NCBI RefSeq assembly: GCF_900497805.2
Contig: NW_020954557.1
Location: forward strand, 38,159,264-38,223,263
Reading direction: 5' to 3'
Length of the DNA stretch: 64,000 bases
Origin: Vombatus ursinus
Lineage: Eukaryota; Chordata; Mammalia; Diprotodontia; Vombatidae
Positions 45,671 to 56,979 of this stretch are shown one piece after another. The notes under the pieces were generated by a model that searched no databases, was not told the DNA's origin, and was given only the letters and a program-made list of their open reading frames with translations. Positions within the stretch are counted from its first letter, which is position 1. Each line of letters opens with the position of its first letter. The translations under genes were made by a program, and so were the position numbers.

Positions 45671-45724
45671 TGAAGCTAGTACTAAACATAAGAATATGTT
45701 GGTGCCAGATCTAACCGGATTACG

Positions 45725-45800
45725 ACTGAAGATTGTTAAATGTTCAGTTTGAGCGTTTACACCTTAGAAATCTGCACTTGTCACAAAGCCCTATAAACAC
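45725..45800 (+). repeat. Unclassified dispersed repeat, copy 1
   Basis: 'gattgttaaatgttcagttt' and 'acaccttagaaatctgca' match 52858-52915 with scattered differences. The family is not recognised. Confidence 0.6.
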
Positions 45801-45866
45801 TACTTGAGTTGAAGGCTCAGAGAATGAACTCATCAACAGATTGGAGGCCTGGTAGGCTAATATTAC

Positions 45867-46124
45867 TGGGCAGCTAGGTGGCACAGTGGATAGAGAGCTA
45901 GCCCTAGAGTCAGGAAGACTCCTCTTCCCCAAATTCAAACCTGGCCTCAGACACTTAACAGCTGTATGATCCTGGGCAAGTGACTTAACCCTGTTTGCCT
46001 CAGTTCCCTCATCTGTAAAATTAATTGGAGAGGGAAATGGCAAACCACTCCAGTATCTTTGCCAAGAAAACCCCAAATGGGGTCATGAAGAGTCAGACAA
46101 GACTGATACAACTGACCAACAACA
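45867..46124 (+). mobile_element. MAR1-type tRNA-RTE SINE, near full length
   Basis: 'gggcagctaggtggcacagt' through 'aaaccactccagtatctttg' to 'gaagagtcagacaagactga' and 'caactgaccaacaacac'. Confidence 0.95.
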
Positions 46125-46134
46125 CCGTTAACAA

Positions 46135-46260
46135 GATCAATATTAACAACAATTGGCATATTTATTTAGCACTTTGAAAGGTTTGCCAAGTGCTTTTCCT
46201 AAGTATTAGCTCATCTGAGCTTCACAACACCCCTGACTGAAAGCCAGTTTTTCTGACTCA
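46135..46260 (-). mobile_element. MIR fragment, antisense
   Basis: It has 'ggcatatttatttagcactt' followed by 'tgaaaggtttgccaagtgct'. Confidence 0.65.
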
Positions 46261-46289
46261 CAAAATCCCAGAAGTTAAGAGTTGGATGG

Positions 46290-46445
46290 GACATCAGTGG
46301 CACACACTCAAAAGGAATCCTTACTCTAACAAACCTGGCTAACGGTCATTCGGTCTATACTTTAAGACCTCCAAGAAAAGAGAATCCGTCAGCCCTCGAG
46401 GCTGACCATTCTGCTCTAATTGTTAGCTCCCTGGCCCAGACTCTT
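46290..46445 (-). mobile_element. L3/CR1 3' end, antisense
   Basis: 'aagacctccaagaaaagaga', 'cagccctcgaggctgaccat' and 'tctgctctaattgttag' are the reverse of the L3/CR1 3' sequence. Confidence 0.6.
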
Positions 46446-47475
46446 AATATTACATTACGTTGTCTTGTCTCTCCTTGGTTCTCATCCACAGTGTTCTGAG
46501 ATTATGTGACTTCTGTGGTCTTATTCGTTTTTGGTTCTTTCAAATATATGGCTTCTATTACTTCCATTTCTTCTCCTGATGATCTTGCCCAGACTGTGGC
46601 AAGTGATTCTACTTATGCACGTTTAGTAAGTTCTGTCATCACCTCACACCCCCACAGGGGGTCAGCACCTCAACACGAAATCTGAATATTTCAGTCAGCT
46701 AGGGAACCACCTCAAGTGAGAAAGGGAAGAACTAGCCTAGAAAGAAACTGAATCTCATGTGGGCAGACACTGCTTCTTTCTGACCTGGCTGAACAGTGCT
46801 GTCAGAGACTTCAGCCCGTCAAGAGTAGTCAGCGGAAGCAATTCCAAGGGAACAAAGGGTTTGAGGGGATCCTCGGCTGATCAGGAGAACAGCGGATATC
46901 CTAGGACGATGTCAGAGGTGGCTAAGGGTCAGGTGGTCCCATGGCTGGACCATTGTGAGGAAGCAGGAATACATTTTGGGATCTGCAGGCACTTTGGGAG
47001 CTGATAGCAATCAGGTGCATTTTTCACTGGGTCCAAATCAGATTAGTGAGAACAGCCCTGGACTAGAAAGGGATAAAAACAGAAAGGAGGAGCGAGTCAG
47101 CATGCAGAAATGTCATTACAGGTTCCCAGGGAGAAAAGTGCCGGATTGTTTGGGATGGCCATAAATGTAGTACTACCAGCCTGGCATCTAGGCTGGGCCC
47201 AACTACTAATTTTGTCTCATTGATTTTCACTGGGTTCCAGCTCTTATTACTCTTAGAAGTGTCTGGGTTATTTCTCCTTTCTAATCAGAATTATCTGTTA
47301 CTACCAAAGTGATTTATTCTTTTAGCCCCTGAGGGGAGAGAGCCTAAGGAAGCTCAGAAATCACAGCAGAGGGTCTACTAGTTACTTTACTAACTCAAAA
47401 AGTAATATTTGCAATGTTTTATGAGACCTCCAAAACTCTAGAAAACATGACATTTGTAAACTCTATTCACTTGAC
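46446..47475. other. Unassigned intergenic DNA
   Basis: No recognised repeat or exon. Confidence 0.45.
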
Positions 47476-47479
47476 CCAA

Positions 47480-47960
47480 ACACTTGAAAATTTGCCAGAG
47501 TGACTGACATACTTTGATGGGGTTGTGAATTGGTCCAATATTTTAGAAAGCAATTTGGGATGACTCTAAGAAAGTGATCAAAATGTCTGTAATTTTGATT
47601 CATACATCCCACTGCTAGGCATATACCCCTAAGAGGTCAGTAATGAAAATAGAGCTCGTATATAATCATAGCAACATCTTTTTTTTGCAGTGGCAAAGAA
47701 CGGCAGAACTGCACATCGGAAACAAAGTCGATGCTGATCAGTTAGGAATAACTAAACAACCGGAGATAAATGAATGTCAAGAAACATTAATTAATATACT
47801 TTAGGAAACTATGAATACGATTGATTCAGAGAAGTCTGAGAAGACTATGAACTGATACAATGTGAAATAAGCAGAACAAGAGAAATGGTATACACAGTGA
47901 CTATAACAATGCAAATGGAAACAACAGTAAAGCAATCTAAACGGAATGCTGTGAAATTAT
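47480..47960 (+). mobile_element. L1 LINE 3' fragment, diverged
   Basis: 'gaattggtccaatattttag', 'acatcccactgctaggcata', 'tacccctaagaggtcagtaa' and 'tgaactgatacaatgtgaaa' (followed by 'taagcagaacaagag') correspond to the end of L1 ORF2 and its downstream region in mammals. Many differences show that it is old. Confidence 0.7.
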
Positions 47961-48291
47961 GAGCAAGTTTCACAACAAAGAAACGATTTGAAAATGCACC
48001 TCCCTCCTTTCTTCACAGGAAAAAGAAAAATGGAAATCACGATGTTAGAAAGTCAGAGCAGGGGAAGCAACCCCTGCCAACCTCCTTCTCTTTTTCTCTG
48101 CACAGCTATAAATACTACCCAAGTTGCTCTGCATTGCAAAAAACTCCTCCTCTATGCACAATAAATCTAGTTTACAATGAACTCTCATCTTAATCTGAAA
48201 AAATTTTAAAAAGAATAGGAGTAAGGAAATCAGGGTCCTTTTTTTGGGCACCTAGCACAGTACTTTGGACAGAATAGTTGGATAATAGATA

Positions 48292-48300
48292 GACAAGTGA

Positions 48301-48347
<47 letters not shown>

Positions 48348-48357
48348 NNNNNNNNNN

Positions 48358-48410
<53 letters not shown>

Positions 48411-48412
48411 CA
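48292..48412 (+). repeat. (GATA)n microsatellite with assembly gap
   Basis: A GATA array interrupted by 10 N at 48348-48357. The true array length is unknown. Confidence 0.98.
48348..48357. other. Assembly gap (10 N)
   Basis: Ten undetermined bases inside the GATA array. Confidence 1.
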
Positions 48413-48417
48413 GATAG

Positions 48418-48600
48418 AGCATTTATTAAGTGCTTACTATATTCCAGGCACTGTGTTAAACGCTGAAGATACAAATGCAAGAAAACAAGATAGCCCCTGC
48501 CTTCAATGAGCTTACATTCCAGTGGGGAAAGACAACATATGAAGGAGAAATGAAGGAAGGGGTATGCTTGCTTAATAAATGCCTGTTGATTGATTGATAT
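48418..48600. mobile_element. L2 3' ends, antisense then sense
   Basis: Antisense at 48418-48545 ('agcatttattaagtgcttac', 'cccctgccttcaatgagctt'). A sense tail stub at 48568-48598 ('gcttaataaatgcctgttga'). Confidence 0.8.
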
Positions 48601-48639
48601 TCAGATTTCATTTGTATGGTATAATGGAATGAGTACCAT

Positions 48640-48885
48640 ATTTTGAGTCATAGTATCATAGATTTCTAATTGGGAAAGGCCCTAAAGATTAATTTTCATG
48701 ATTAACATTTGTTCATGAACATAATTTTGACTTGTGTGTGAGATCTGTTACTAAGTGTGTGATCCTGGACAAGTGACTTAACCTTTCTGGGCCTCAACAT
48801 CCTCATCTGTAGAATGAAATTGTGGAACTAGATGATCTCTAAGGTCCTTCTGAGCTCTAAAGACTCAGACCCTAATTCTGTCATG
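48640..48885 (+). mobile_element. MIR/CORE-SINE
   Basis: It has 'gtgatcctggacaagtgact', 'cctcatctgtagaatgaaat' and 'tgatctctaaggtccttctg'. Confidence 0.78.
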
Positions 48886-49664
48886 ACCTATTGTCTTACA
48901 CTTTAAGTATGTTCTTGTTTTAAGCATGGTAAATTCTTGCTCCAATGCCACATAACAATGTTATTCTCAAAAGCTGTGCTAGCCTCACATCAATTCTTGT
49001 AACTTCTACCATGCTAGAACTGCTTCCAGGACAGTCCTAGTAATAGACTGAATCTGTTTCTACCATCTATGTTCAGAGAATCATCAGCAATTGGCTGACC
49101 ACTTGGTGAAAAAAAAATTTGGTCATGTCAACCCAAGAAACAAGAAAATTACAAAATAGCCCTTAGTCCTATGTTTCTGCAATGATGATAGCAAAAATGA
49201 TAGAGAAAGGGATAGAGTATGGGAAGAACTACATAGTTTTAGGGACTGTCTTGTAAACATTCATTTAACAATTGGTCCTCAAAATGTGACGTCCTAGTCC
49301 AGTGACTAATAAGTAAATATACTACTGGAGAAGCTAGCTCATTAATCAATACTTGCCTTAAATGAAACCCGAAAACAAAAGAAAGTTGCTGCTATATCAA
49401 AAGACAGTTCATGCTCACAGGTTCTTGTCATAGAGGCAAATAAAAAAATTGGAGAAGTTGGTTTTATGATGCATTTAAAGGCAATGAAAAACATCGCATG
49501 GGATGACTGGTCATCTCATCTTACAATGATCATGAAAACTATTAGCAAAAAGAACTTGATGAAGACAATTTTGGCTTATGCAACATTTCTTGCTGAGGAT
49601 GAGGGGGTAGAGATATTCTACAAAGAACTTAATAGAATCCTCAAAGTTAAATCAACATATACTT

Positions 49665-49980
49665 GTGCAAATAATAACAATGAGATGGGCAGTAAAAGAG
49701 AAGTACTACAGATAAGATAAAATCTTAGCTATTGAGAGGGATCTCATATTCCTTTTAGTCATCAGAAACTTAAATAAAGGCTGAAGGTCAGAGGTGTTCT
49801 GGTAAAAGGTCAGTAGTGGGGTTCTCCTTGCCAGGAACTGCTGTTCATATATTCCCCCTGCTCCTTGAGCAATGAGTTAGCTGTGCTAATGTTCCCTTAA
49901 AAGTCCCTACCAGCAATAAGACACCAGATAGAAAAACACTAGATTTCACGGTCAAGCTCAGGGGACAATAGTCCAAAAAA
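49665..49980 (+). repeat. Unclassified dispersed repeat, copy 1, inside RTE
   Basis: 'gcaaataataacaatgagat', 'catcagaaacttaaataaag', 'gaaggtcagaggtgttctgg', 'tattccccctgctccttgag' and 'taagacaccagatagaaa' match 54398-54745 in the opposite orientation. It replaces the RTE sequence expected after the endonuclease motif. Confidence 0.65.
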
Positions 49981-50749
49981 ATTGTTGAAGAAAATGGCTC
50001 AAGAGTAAGGAAAAAGAGGGGCTAAAGGCTTATACAGTATATAGAGGCATGGTTATAAATCATGAATATTCTCATTTGATATGATAGAACAAAATGCTGC
50101 CAATAAGGTATCTCCCATGCAAAAGTCAAAATTATACAAGACTCTTTAGAAGATGAGGTGATAGAGATCTTTGATGACAGATTATTACTATCAAATGAAG
50201 CATAAAACAGGTAGACAGATGCTCAAAAAAGGTATGTGTCATTGCTATGGAGATTGTCTAGGACAATCCAAAAGGAAGACGAATTTCCCAGAGATGATGA
50301 AATTCTTCATATGCTTCTCTTTTTGGATGCTGATTATATCAAGCCCTGGAATGTTGCAGTCTCCTAAGTGAGATCTTTAATCACACAGGAGTTTGGCTTA
50401 ACTATACACACAGGAAAAAAAAATCAAGTAGTGAGAGAATGCCTATTGTCCAACTATGATATGCAATTGGATAGTCAAGCCAAAGAGCTGGTTCATTGAC
50501 ATATATCTTGGATTTATACTTCAGATGAACAATGAACTGGGCACACAATTAAGGAACAGAGTGGGTAGGACTGCCTTTGGGAAATTACATGGTGAATTAA
50601 CACTTTGGGGGTCACACTGTATTCTTCTATTGATGGCTTTTATGGTTTTAAGTCATGGAATGTCACCATCTTCTAAGAATTAACAGTCATACAAAGGGCA
50701 CTGGGAGAGTCTCAGGGTAGCATGAGATAGCAGCAATATGTATTTTTCC

Positions 50750-51004
50750 CAGACCTGTTATTTTATCAGTGTGAGGACCTCTTGTGAGGTATTCATTCTA
50801 CCAATGCAGATCTGCACCTGATCTGTAATTTATAGTCTTAGAGAGTTGCTTGGTTGGGGGAAAAGGGGATAGGGAGAAGGGTTGGGCAGGGGGGAATCCT
50901 GAGGCTTACCCAGCATCACACAGCCAGTATGTGTCAGAGGCAGAACTTGAACCCAGGTCTTCTTGGTTCTAAAGCTAGCTCTCTATCCATTAGCCATGAT
51001 GCTT
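50750..51004 (-). mobile_element. THER1-type CORE-SINE, antisense, inside RTE
   Basis: It has 'taccaatgcagatctgcacc', 'tatagtcttagagagttgct', 'cagtatgtgtcagaggcaga' and 'tctctatccattagccatga'. Confidence 0.8.
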
Positions 51005-51359
51005 CTTGGTAGTATAGTATGAAGAATTGTCAAGGAGAAATGGCATAAAGAACATTATCAGGAAGCTGTAGGGTAGGAAAAGGAGGTGAGCCAATCATGT
51101 AGTGAGATCAGGGGATAACTGACGGACAACTCATGCACTCCATATATATCCATGCAATGTCAGGAGATCTAATGGAAGGCTACTATTCCCCCTATGGAGG
51201 ATTTATGGAAGGACATGGACAAGAGTTTTAAAGAATGAGAAGGCAACGACGCATTGGATCAGCACTGATGGAATGAGTGCCCAAGTTGAGGAGATGTCAG
51301 ATCAGTCAAATAAATCCCTAATATTTCCTAGTAATCAAAATTAATTCCTAGTAATTTCC

Positions 51360-51480
51360 CTTATGGCCCTGGCCATAAATCAGGAAGACCAGGGTTCAAG
51401 TCCTTCCTCTCATACATACTAGCTCTGTCATCATAAGGAAGTCACTTAATGTCATAAAGTCCCAGACACTCTTTAAATTA
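51360..51480 (+). mobile_element. MIR fragment
   Basis: It has 'gaccagggttcaagtccttc' and 'tactagctctgtcatcataa', ending 'ggaagtcacttaatg'. Confidence 0.65.
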
Positions 51481-51604
51481 TAAAAATGTTGCCTATTTCC
51501 ATTGGTGGGGTAAGTTTCTACACTAGGAGTTTTCTACACCAAAGAAATCTCAAATCTTTTAAAATGGTTCTTAAGAAATAGTCACCAAAAGCTTCTTAAA
51601 ATGG

Positions 51605-51775
51605 TCAATAGTTAATAAACATTTATTAAGCACCAAATATGTGCCAGACACTCTGACTGGGGATAATTATTAGGGAAGGAGAGGGGGAAAAAAGCAATGC
51701 CTACCCTCAAGGAGCTTACAATCTAATTAAGGAAACCAACATACAAAAGGAAGCTGAAAAGGTGGGGGAATCAGA
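51605..51775 (-). mobile_element. L2 3' end, antisense
   Basis: It has 'aataaacatttattaagcac', 'taccctcaaggagcttacaa' and 'tctaattaaggaaaccaa'. Confidence 0.85.
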
Positions 51776-52139
51776 AGTTACCTGGTGTAGGTGCATGTAT
51801 GATTGGATGTGTGACATTCATGGAGTCAAAACCAAGCAAGGCAGCAAATGGAAAATGAAGTTAACTGCAAAGATCTAAGCCCTCTAGATAGGGAAGGTTT
51901 TGGGAAGAGTTTATTGCTCTGCCCTCCAGCCCTTCAGTCAGAGGGCAGAGGCAACTGAAGGTGCTAAGACTGTGTTGAGTGTGAAAGCTGCATCAGTCTC
52001 CATGCTGACAAGATTTCAGGTGATGGACTCATCCTGGGGGAGGCATGATGTTTCATGAAGTCAAAACCAGGCACAGAAGCTGATAGAAAATGAAATTAAA
52101 AGAGAAAATATTTTAAGTGAATGTGGAAAGCTAATGACA
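51776..52139. repeat. Unclassified DNA with an internal direct repeat
   Basis: A ~47-bp unit at about 51829-51875 ('catggagtcaaaaccaagca' and following 'aaatggaaaatgaagttaa') recurs at about 52055-52101 ('catgaagtcaaaaccaggca', 'gatagaaaatgaaattaa'). The family is unknown. Confidence 0.6.
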
Positions 52140-52725
52140 AACAGCCTCCCAGTTAATCTCCCTGTCTTAAATCTCTCTTGTCCTATCCATCCTTTCTCCA
52201 GCTGCCAATTGATGTACCTGGGACACAGGTCTTACTATATTATTCTATTCCCTCACTCACAAAGCTCTATTGGCACTCTACTGTCTCTAGGATCAAATGC
52301 AAATTCCTCTGGCATTTAAAGCCTTTGAAAATCTGACTCCAGCCTGAGTCGACAACCTTGCTGGATGTCATTCTCCTTCACACACTCTATATTGAAACCT
52401 AACCAGCCTGCTGGCTGTTTTCTATACATTCCATTCCATCTCAAATCTCCATGCCTTTGCCGGGCTGTTCCCCAAGCCTGGAATGCACTCACTCCTTACC
52501 TCTGCCTCTGAGAATCCCCCACTTCCTTCAAGACTCAGAGACCTATGTGGTGTCTCTCCCCAAAGTACTTTGTATTTACCTTGTTTGTTTACTAATCTGT
52601 ATCATATTGTTTCTTCCCCAATAGGCAGTAAAAGCTCTTTGAGAGATGAGACTGTTTTGTTTTTGTCTTTGAATCCCTGGCATCTAGAATAATACTTGTC
52701 ACATGGCCAATGAATTGAGTGATCA
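52140..52725 (+). mobile_element. L2 LINE 3' part (~590 bp)
   Basis: It has 'aggatcaaatgcaaattcct', 'ctccatgcctttgccgggct' and 'cccaagcctggaatgcactc', and 3' end features such as 'gtctttgaatccctggcatc'. Confidence 0.88.
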
Positions 52726-52849
52726 GAATATATTAGACTTTGTACTCTAATGTAAAGGTAGTTTTGACATTTAAGAGTACACTCTTGCCATTTTTATTTC
52801 TTACTACCTGGAACAACGGTATACTGAGCTAGCTCCATCCAACTGGCTC

Positions 52850-52925
52850 ATGAGAGTTGATTGTTAAATTTTCAGTATGAATATTTATACCTTAGAAATC
52901 AGCAAATATCACAAATAAGGGCTTG
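52850..52925 (+). repeat. Unclassified dispersed repeat, copy 2
   Basis: 'gattgttaaattttcagtat', 'ataccttagaaatcagcaaa' and 'tatcacaaataa' are shared with 45725-45800. Confidence 0.6.
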
Positions 52926-54025
52926 ATTGATTGTTTTGTTGATTGTCTAGCCTTTGAAAAGTGATGGAGAAAAGACTAATAATACAGATTAAACTTAAAA
53001 GAGTGTTGTACATTTTTAGAGAGCTAATTGCTAAACATTTACCAGCACATCTGGCCTCTAAGTCTCATGAGTAACATATAACGGACTCACTGTTTAGTTT
53101 ATTCTACCTTGCTCAAACCAGAATTAATTTGCCATTTGCATTTCTATAAGCTCTCTTTCAAAAGGTATTGATACTTCAGTTGTTGTTGCTGTTATTGTTT
53201 TTAATATGACCATATTTTTCTCTAAAATTGGCTACTTATCTGGTCTATCAACAAATAGGTAGATTTTCCCATCAGTCTCTTAACACATTTTAATCACCAG
53301 GTGCTGCTGATAGCCACTAATCTAAGCTTATTCAACAGCGCTGCACAGTCCCATATTTCCCTGGAAATTATGCATTCTTTCTCACTAAATCTCTACAATT
53401 CTTAGGGAATAAATGTTCTTCTTTCCTCTCATCTCTCTGATAGCTTCACCATCCAATCAATAAAGGGTCATGGTAAGTAGGAATTTACCCAATCATAATT
53501 AGCTCTCCAGCACCCATCCCGCTGGCAAAACCCTAATTTTTTCCTGAATTTATTTTGCCACTAAGTCCTCCTCATATGGCTCCATTATAATAGCCTGACT
53601 CCTGGCAGGAAAGAATAGAACATGCTTAACTGTATACAGTGCTTTGACCTCAGCAATCTTTTACTCTCAGAAACAATAAAAGGAACAAAACAAGCCATAG
53701 TAGAGTATCTCCCACCTCACTGCGTGCCTGTAGCTTTTCCTGTGCTCTTAGGCCTCTTAGATAGTGCATAGGCTGCTCTCGGACAAGGAATTCTAGGAAA
53801 AATAACATCTGATTAAGTCCCCAAAGCTGTTCTTTCCAGAAGGGTAAAAGAATGGAGGAACACAAAATCTCTTCCACATCACGACTTTTTCCATCATGAT
53901 TTCAATATATCATGAATTGGCATAAGAAATTAAATGGGAATTTTGGGAGGAGTTTTGTGGAAGCCACAGACAACACATAAAGGCCAGCAGATGACCCAGA
54001 GCTTATGACCAAATATTTAGCTCAA
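52926..54025. other. Unassigned intergenic DNA
   Basis: No recognised repeat or exon. Confidence 0.45.
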
Positions 54026-54029
54026 ATTT

Positions 54030-54230
54030 CAGAGTTAGCTACTGTTGTTTGTCCTGTTTTCTCGAAAAGGACTAAGACATCAGGGAGGTGATGCCATGAC
54101 TTGCAAGTGACTTGGATTTAAGTGAGGGTGGACTGTGCAAAGTCACCAGCCTCACTTTCTCCTCCAGAACCATCTGGGTCCAGTGGCAAGATATAGATCA
54201 GGACAACTGCAGATGGTCCCCAATAACATA
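54030..54230 (-). mobile_element. Marsupial SINE with 'gacaaacaac' tail, antisense
   Basis: It has 'ctactgttgtttgtcctgtt', 'gacatcagggaggtgatgcc', 'gtggactgtgcaaagtcacc', 'agcctcactttctcctccag' and 'atctgggtccagtggcaaga'. A truncated relative lies at 44290-44410. Confidence 0.75.
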
Positions 54231-54397
54231 CTATAAACACCTTGTAAAATAAAAAGAAAAAATTCAAACTTCTTCTCTGATACAAAGGGAGGGCCGAAAA
54301 ATTTTGCGTGGATTTTCCACATCATGGATGGTGCCACACCCCAAACCCCTGCGATGTGGAAGGGATAACTATATAGCTCACTGGTAATGTTCAAACC
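54231..54397. repeat. Unclassified repeat-like segment
   Basis: It has 'gaaaaattttgcgtggattt' and 'caccccaaacccctgcgatg' and lies between two repeats. It is unlike either and may be the remains of another element. Confidence 0.35.
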
Positions 54398-54745
54398 ATG
54401 CTTTCAATAGATGACAAGTCAGGAACCCTAGATCCAGGTCATTGTTCTTCCTCACAGTACAAGGCTTGGACAATGGGATACACATTTCCATTTGGTGTCC
54501 TGTTACCAGCAGGGACCTCTAACTTCATTTTTGCCAAGCTCCTTATGGAGCAGTGGGAATATACTCAACAGTTCGACGTGGCACAGAGAACATTGCCAAT
54601 GCCGTCTCATCCTGGCACCTCTGACCTTGAGCCCTTCAATTTAAGTTTCTGATGGCCAAGAGGTAGGTTATCTCCTGATGAGTGGCTCCATCTTTGTCCT
54701 TTATCTGTATTATCTCTCCTTTGCTGCCAATTTCATTATTATTTG
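54398..54745 (-). repeat. Unclassified dispersed repeat, copy 2
   Basis: In reverse it shares 'caaataataatgaaattggc', 'gagataatacagataaagga', 'ggccatcagaaacttaaatt' and 'caaggtcagaggtgccagga' with 49665-49980, and is the fuller copy. Confidence 0.65.
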
Positions 54746-54852
54746 TACTTGCATAATTATTCTCTCGCTTCCAACTCACTGTAGAAGGCGGAGCCAGAAG
54801 GGCAGAAAACGTGAGGGTGAGCACATACAAGTCTGTGAGCATGTGGCACATG

Positions 54853-54933
54853 CACACACACACACATACACACACACATACACAGACACACATATACACA
54901 CACATACATACACATACACACACACACATCCCT
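54853..54933 (+). repeat. (CA)n microsatellite
   Basis: Interrupted CA/CATA units over about 80 bp. Open frames on both strands across it are artefacts. Confidence 0.95.
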
Positions 54934-56975
54934 TTGTCCTTTATAGACAAAGTTCATGCACTTTAGTTTGATTTTCTGATAATGATGACTTTGCACATAT
55001 CCACCTGCACTGTATTGCCTAATCATTAAGTCCAGTTAGAGGTACTGTCAATAGCTATGGAAGACAATAAGGCAACTGGCCTTTGTAGGAGGATGACTTT
55101 CAACCTTGTACTCATTAGCACCAGTCTCTAACCAACAGAGCCGGCAATACAATATGTTTCTTGCTTGTAAGCTTAGACACATGAAACATAAATACAAAAC
55201 AGTGTCGTGATTGACATGAAAAAATGTACTAATCCATTTTTAAGTTTCCTTGATCCTGAATATTCACAAAAAGATGTTTCTGTAATGATAAAACACCACT
55301 AGGAGAAGAAGAATTAAAAGCTATGATAATAATTATGTGCCATAGTAGATTTAAGGTGTTACCAGGGAGGCATTCAACTTTTTAAAAATGAGTGTTAGTA
55401 TATGAACTGTGCTATATTTGCTTTGCCCCTTTCCACTCATAAAGCTGGTTATAGAAGAACTCAATAAAAGATAAACAGTTTACTTCTTCCTGATAATTCC
55501 CCTTAGCACTACATTCCAATCTTGGCTATGTGTGTGTATTGAGAGTTACGCATCTCACTCTGAATTGTTGGCCAAGAATGGTCTCTAAAGGGACCTCTCA
55601 AGAAATTTTCTATTTCAAATTCAAACCTGATGGCACATATTACATCAGGGGATCCTTTTTATCAGAAGGATATTCAGAGGGGACAATTGATTTACTCACC
55701 TAATCTCTTAAAACATCTACCAGGAGAGATTCTAGGGCTGAATTTATGGCCTCCCCCCATCTTTAAGCCCTCAAAAAAACAAGACCAAATTCCTCTATGA
55801 AATCTGAAACTCTCGACACTGATTTTCTAGCTGACGCCATTTCAAAGGCATGTGTTGCCCTGTGATAGGCACAGCAGGGCTCTGCCTCTCTTTGGGGGTT
55901 TCCATCTGTTTGCCATCAGAGAATACCTCTGTGGGGAGCCAAGTTAAATGCATTAGCACCCATCCTTCCCACTTGGAAATCCTGGAGTCTTGTATTAACT
56001 TCCCTTACAGTCTTTTAGGGCTATGTCAGCTACTAGTAGGACTGGGGGACACTCAAAGTTTTCAGGACAATATTTACTTAGATAAAAGCATTCATACCAT
56101 TAAATTATCTTCACTCATGGTTCTTATTCATGTAACTAAGTTTGAGTTATCTTTATAAAGTATTTTGTAAGAAAATCTTCTATATATGTGAGAGTAACTA
56201 TACCTAAGAAATAAAAACTGAGATGCTAAAAACTGAGATTCTTTCCTTTTGAAGAAAGTGTTTTTCTAAGTAAAATCTCTGTCATCTTTCATTTAAAAAA
56301 AACTCTTTTAAACTCTAAATCCTTTTCTCCTTATATTGCCTGGACTGGAAGTACATTCCATTCAAACATAGATCCCAATGCTAATCAACACAGAAACTTT
56401 GACATACTCTGCTTTTCCAACCTGGACAGATAGATTCACCCCTCCTTATGCAGGCTGGTTGCCCTCTGCTCTTGGAGACTCACCATGCTAGTCTGAGACT
56501 TAATGTGACTATTGGATCAGCTTTAGCCCTCCTGTAGCTAAGTCTGAACTCAAGGGATTTAGCAGCTTCAGCCTTACCGTCAGCAGGGACTACAAGTATT
56601 CACCAGCACACTTGGCTTTAAATGGGTTATTTTCAAAGCCATTTTCTCTGATCTATGTAATGGATTTTCCCCTATTGGCTAATCTGCCTCTTTTTCAGGG
56701 CTTGTTAAACTGGAGCCTCAATGATTACTCAGAATAAATAGAGATGAGGATAGCAGATTAAAGGCAGCCAAACAGATAATGGGCCAGCAAGAAGTTTAAA
56801 ATAAGATTTGTTGAGGAACATCCTACTTTTTGGATTTTTCAAGTTCTAAGTACATCGGTGGGTTTTCTGGCCTTTCTGACCAATGATAAAGTATTGTTTG
56901 GTGAAGTGGAAATGAAAGGAACTTTGGGAATAACTGATGACGTCATCTGTTAGTAGATGATACTGAAGAAACAAA
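54934..56975. other. Unassigned intergenic DNA
   Basis: About 2 kb without a recognised repeat. A 102-codon open frame at 55850-56158 has no family resemblance, splice signals or upstream support and is not called a gene. Confidence 0.45.
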
Positions 56976-56979
56976 ATGC

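Larger units (their letters stand above)
49080..51310 (+). mobile_element. RTE (BovB-clade) LINE, fragmented, with nested insertions
   Basis: The endonuclease part (49380-49665) reads EGVEIFYKELNRILKVKSTY, matching the RTE pattern EVEKFYEELNRILKIKSTYT. The reverse-transcriptase part (50100-50690) reads LIISSPGMLQSPK and LQMNNELGTQLRNRVGRTAF, matching the known RTE sequence IASSPEMLQSLL..LGQILQMDNELG. The 3' part (51005-51310) has 'ggaaggacatggacaagagt'. Stops and frame breaks are frequent, so it is dead. An unclassified repeat (49665-49980) and a CORE-SINE (50750-51004) sit inside it. Confidence 0.85.

Noticed and set aside
48292-48412. CRISPR-like regular spacing
   Set aside because: It is a plain GATA tetranucleotide array in a vertebrate genome, with no spacers.
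54636-54950. 104-codon minus-strand frame with Cys/Val repeats
   Set aside because: Translation of a (CA)n microsatellite and of the unclassified repeat beside it.
55850-56158. 102-codon open frame on the + strand
   Set aside because: No recognisable domain, a weak start context and random-looking composition.
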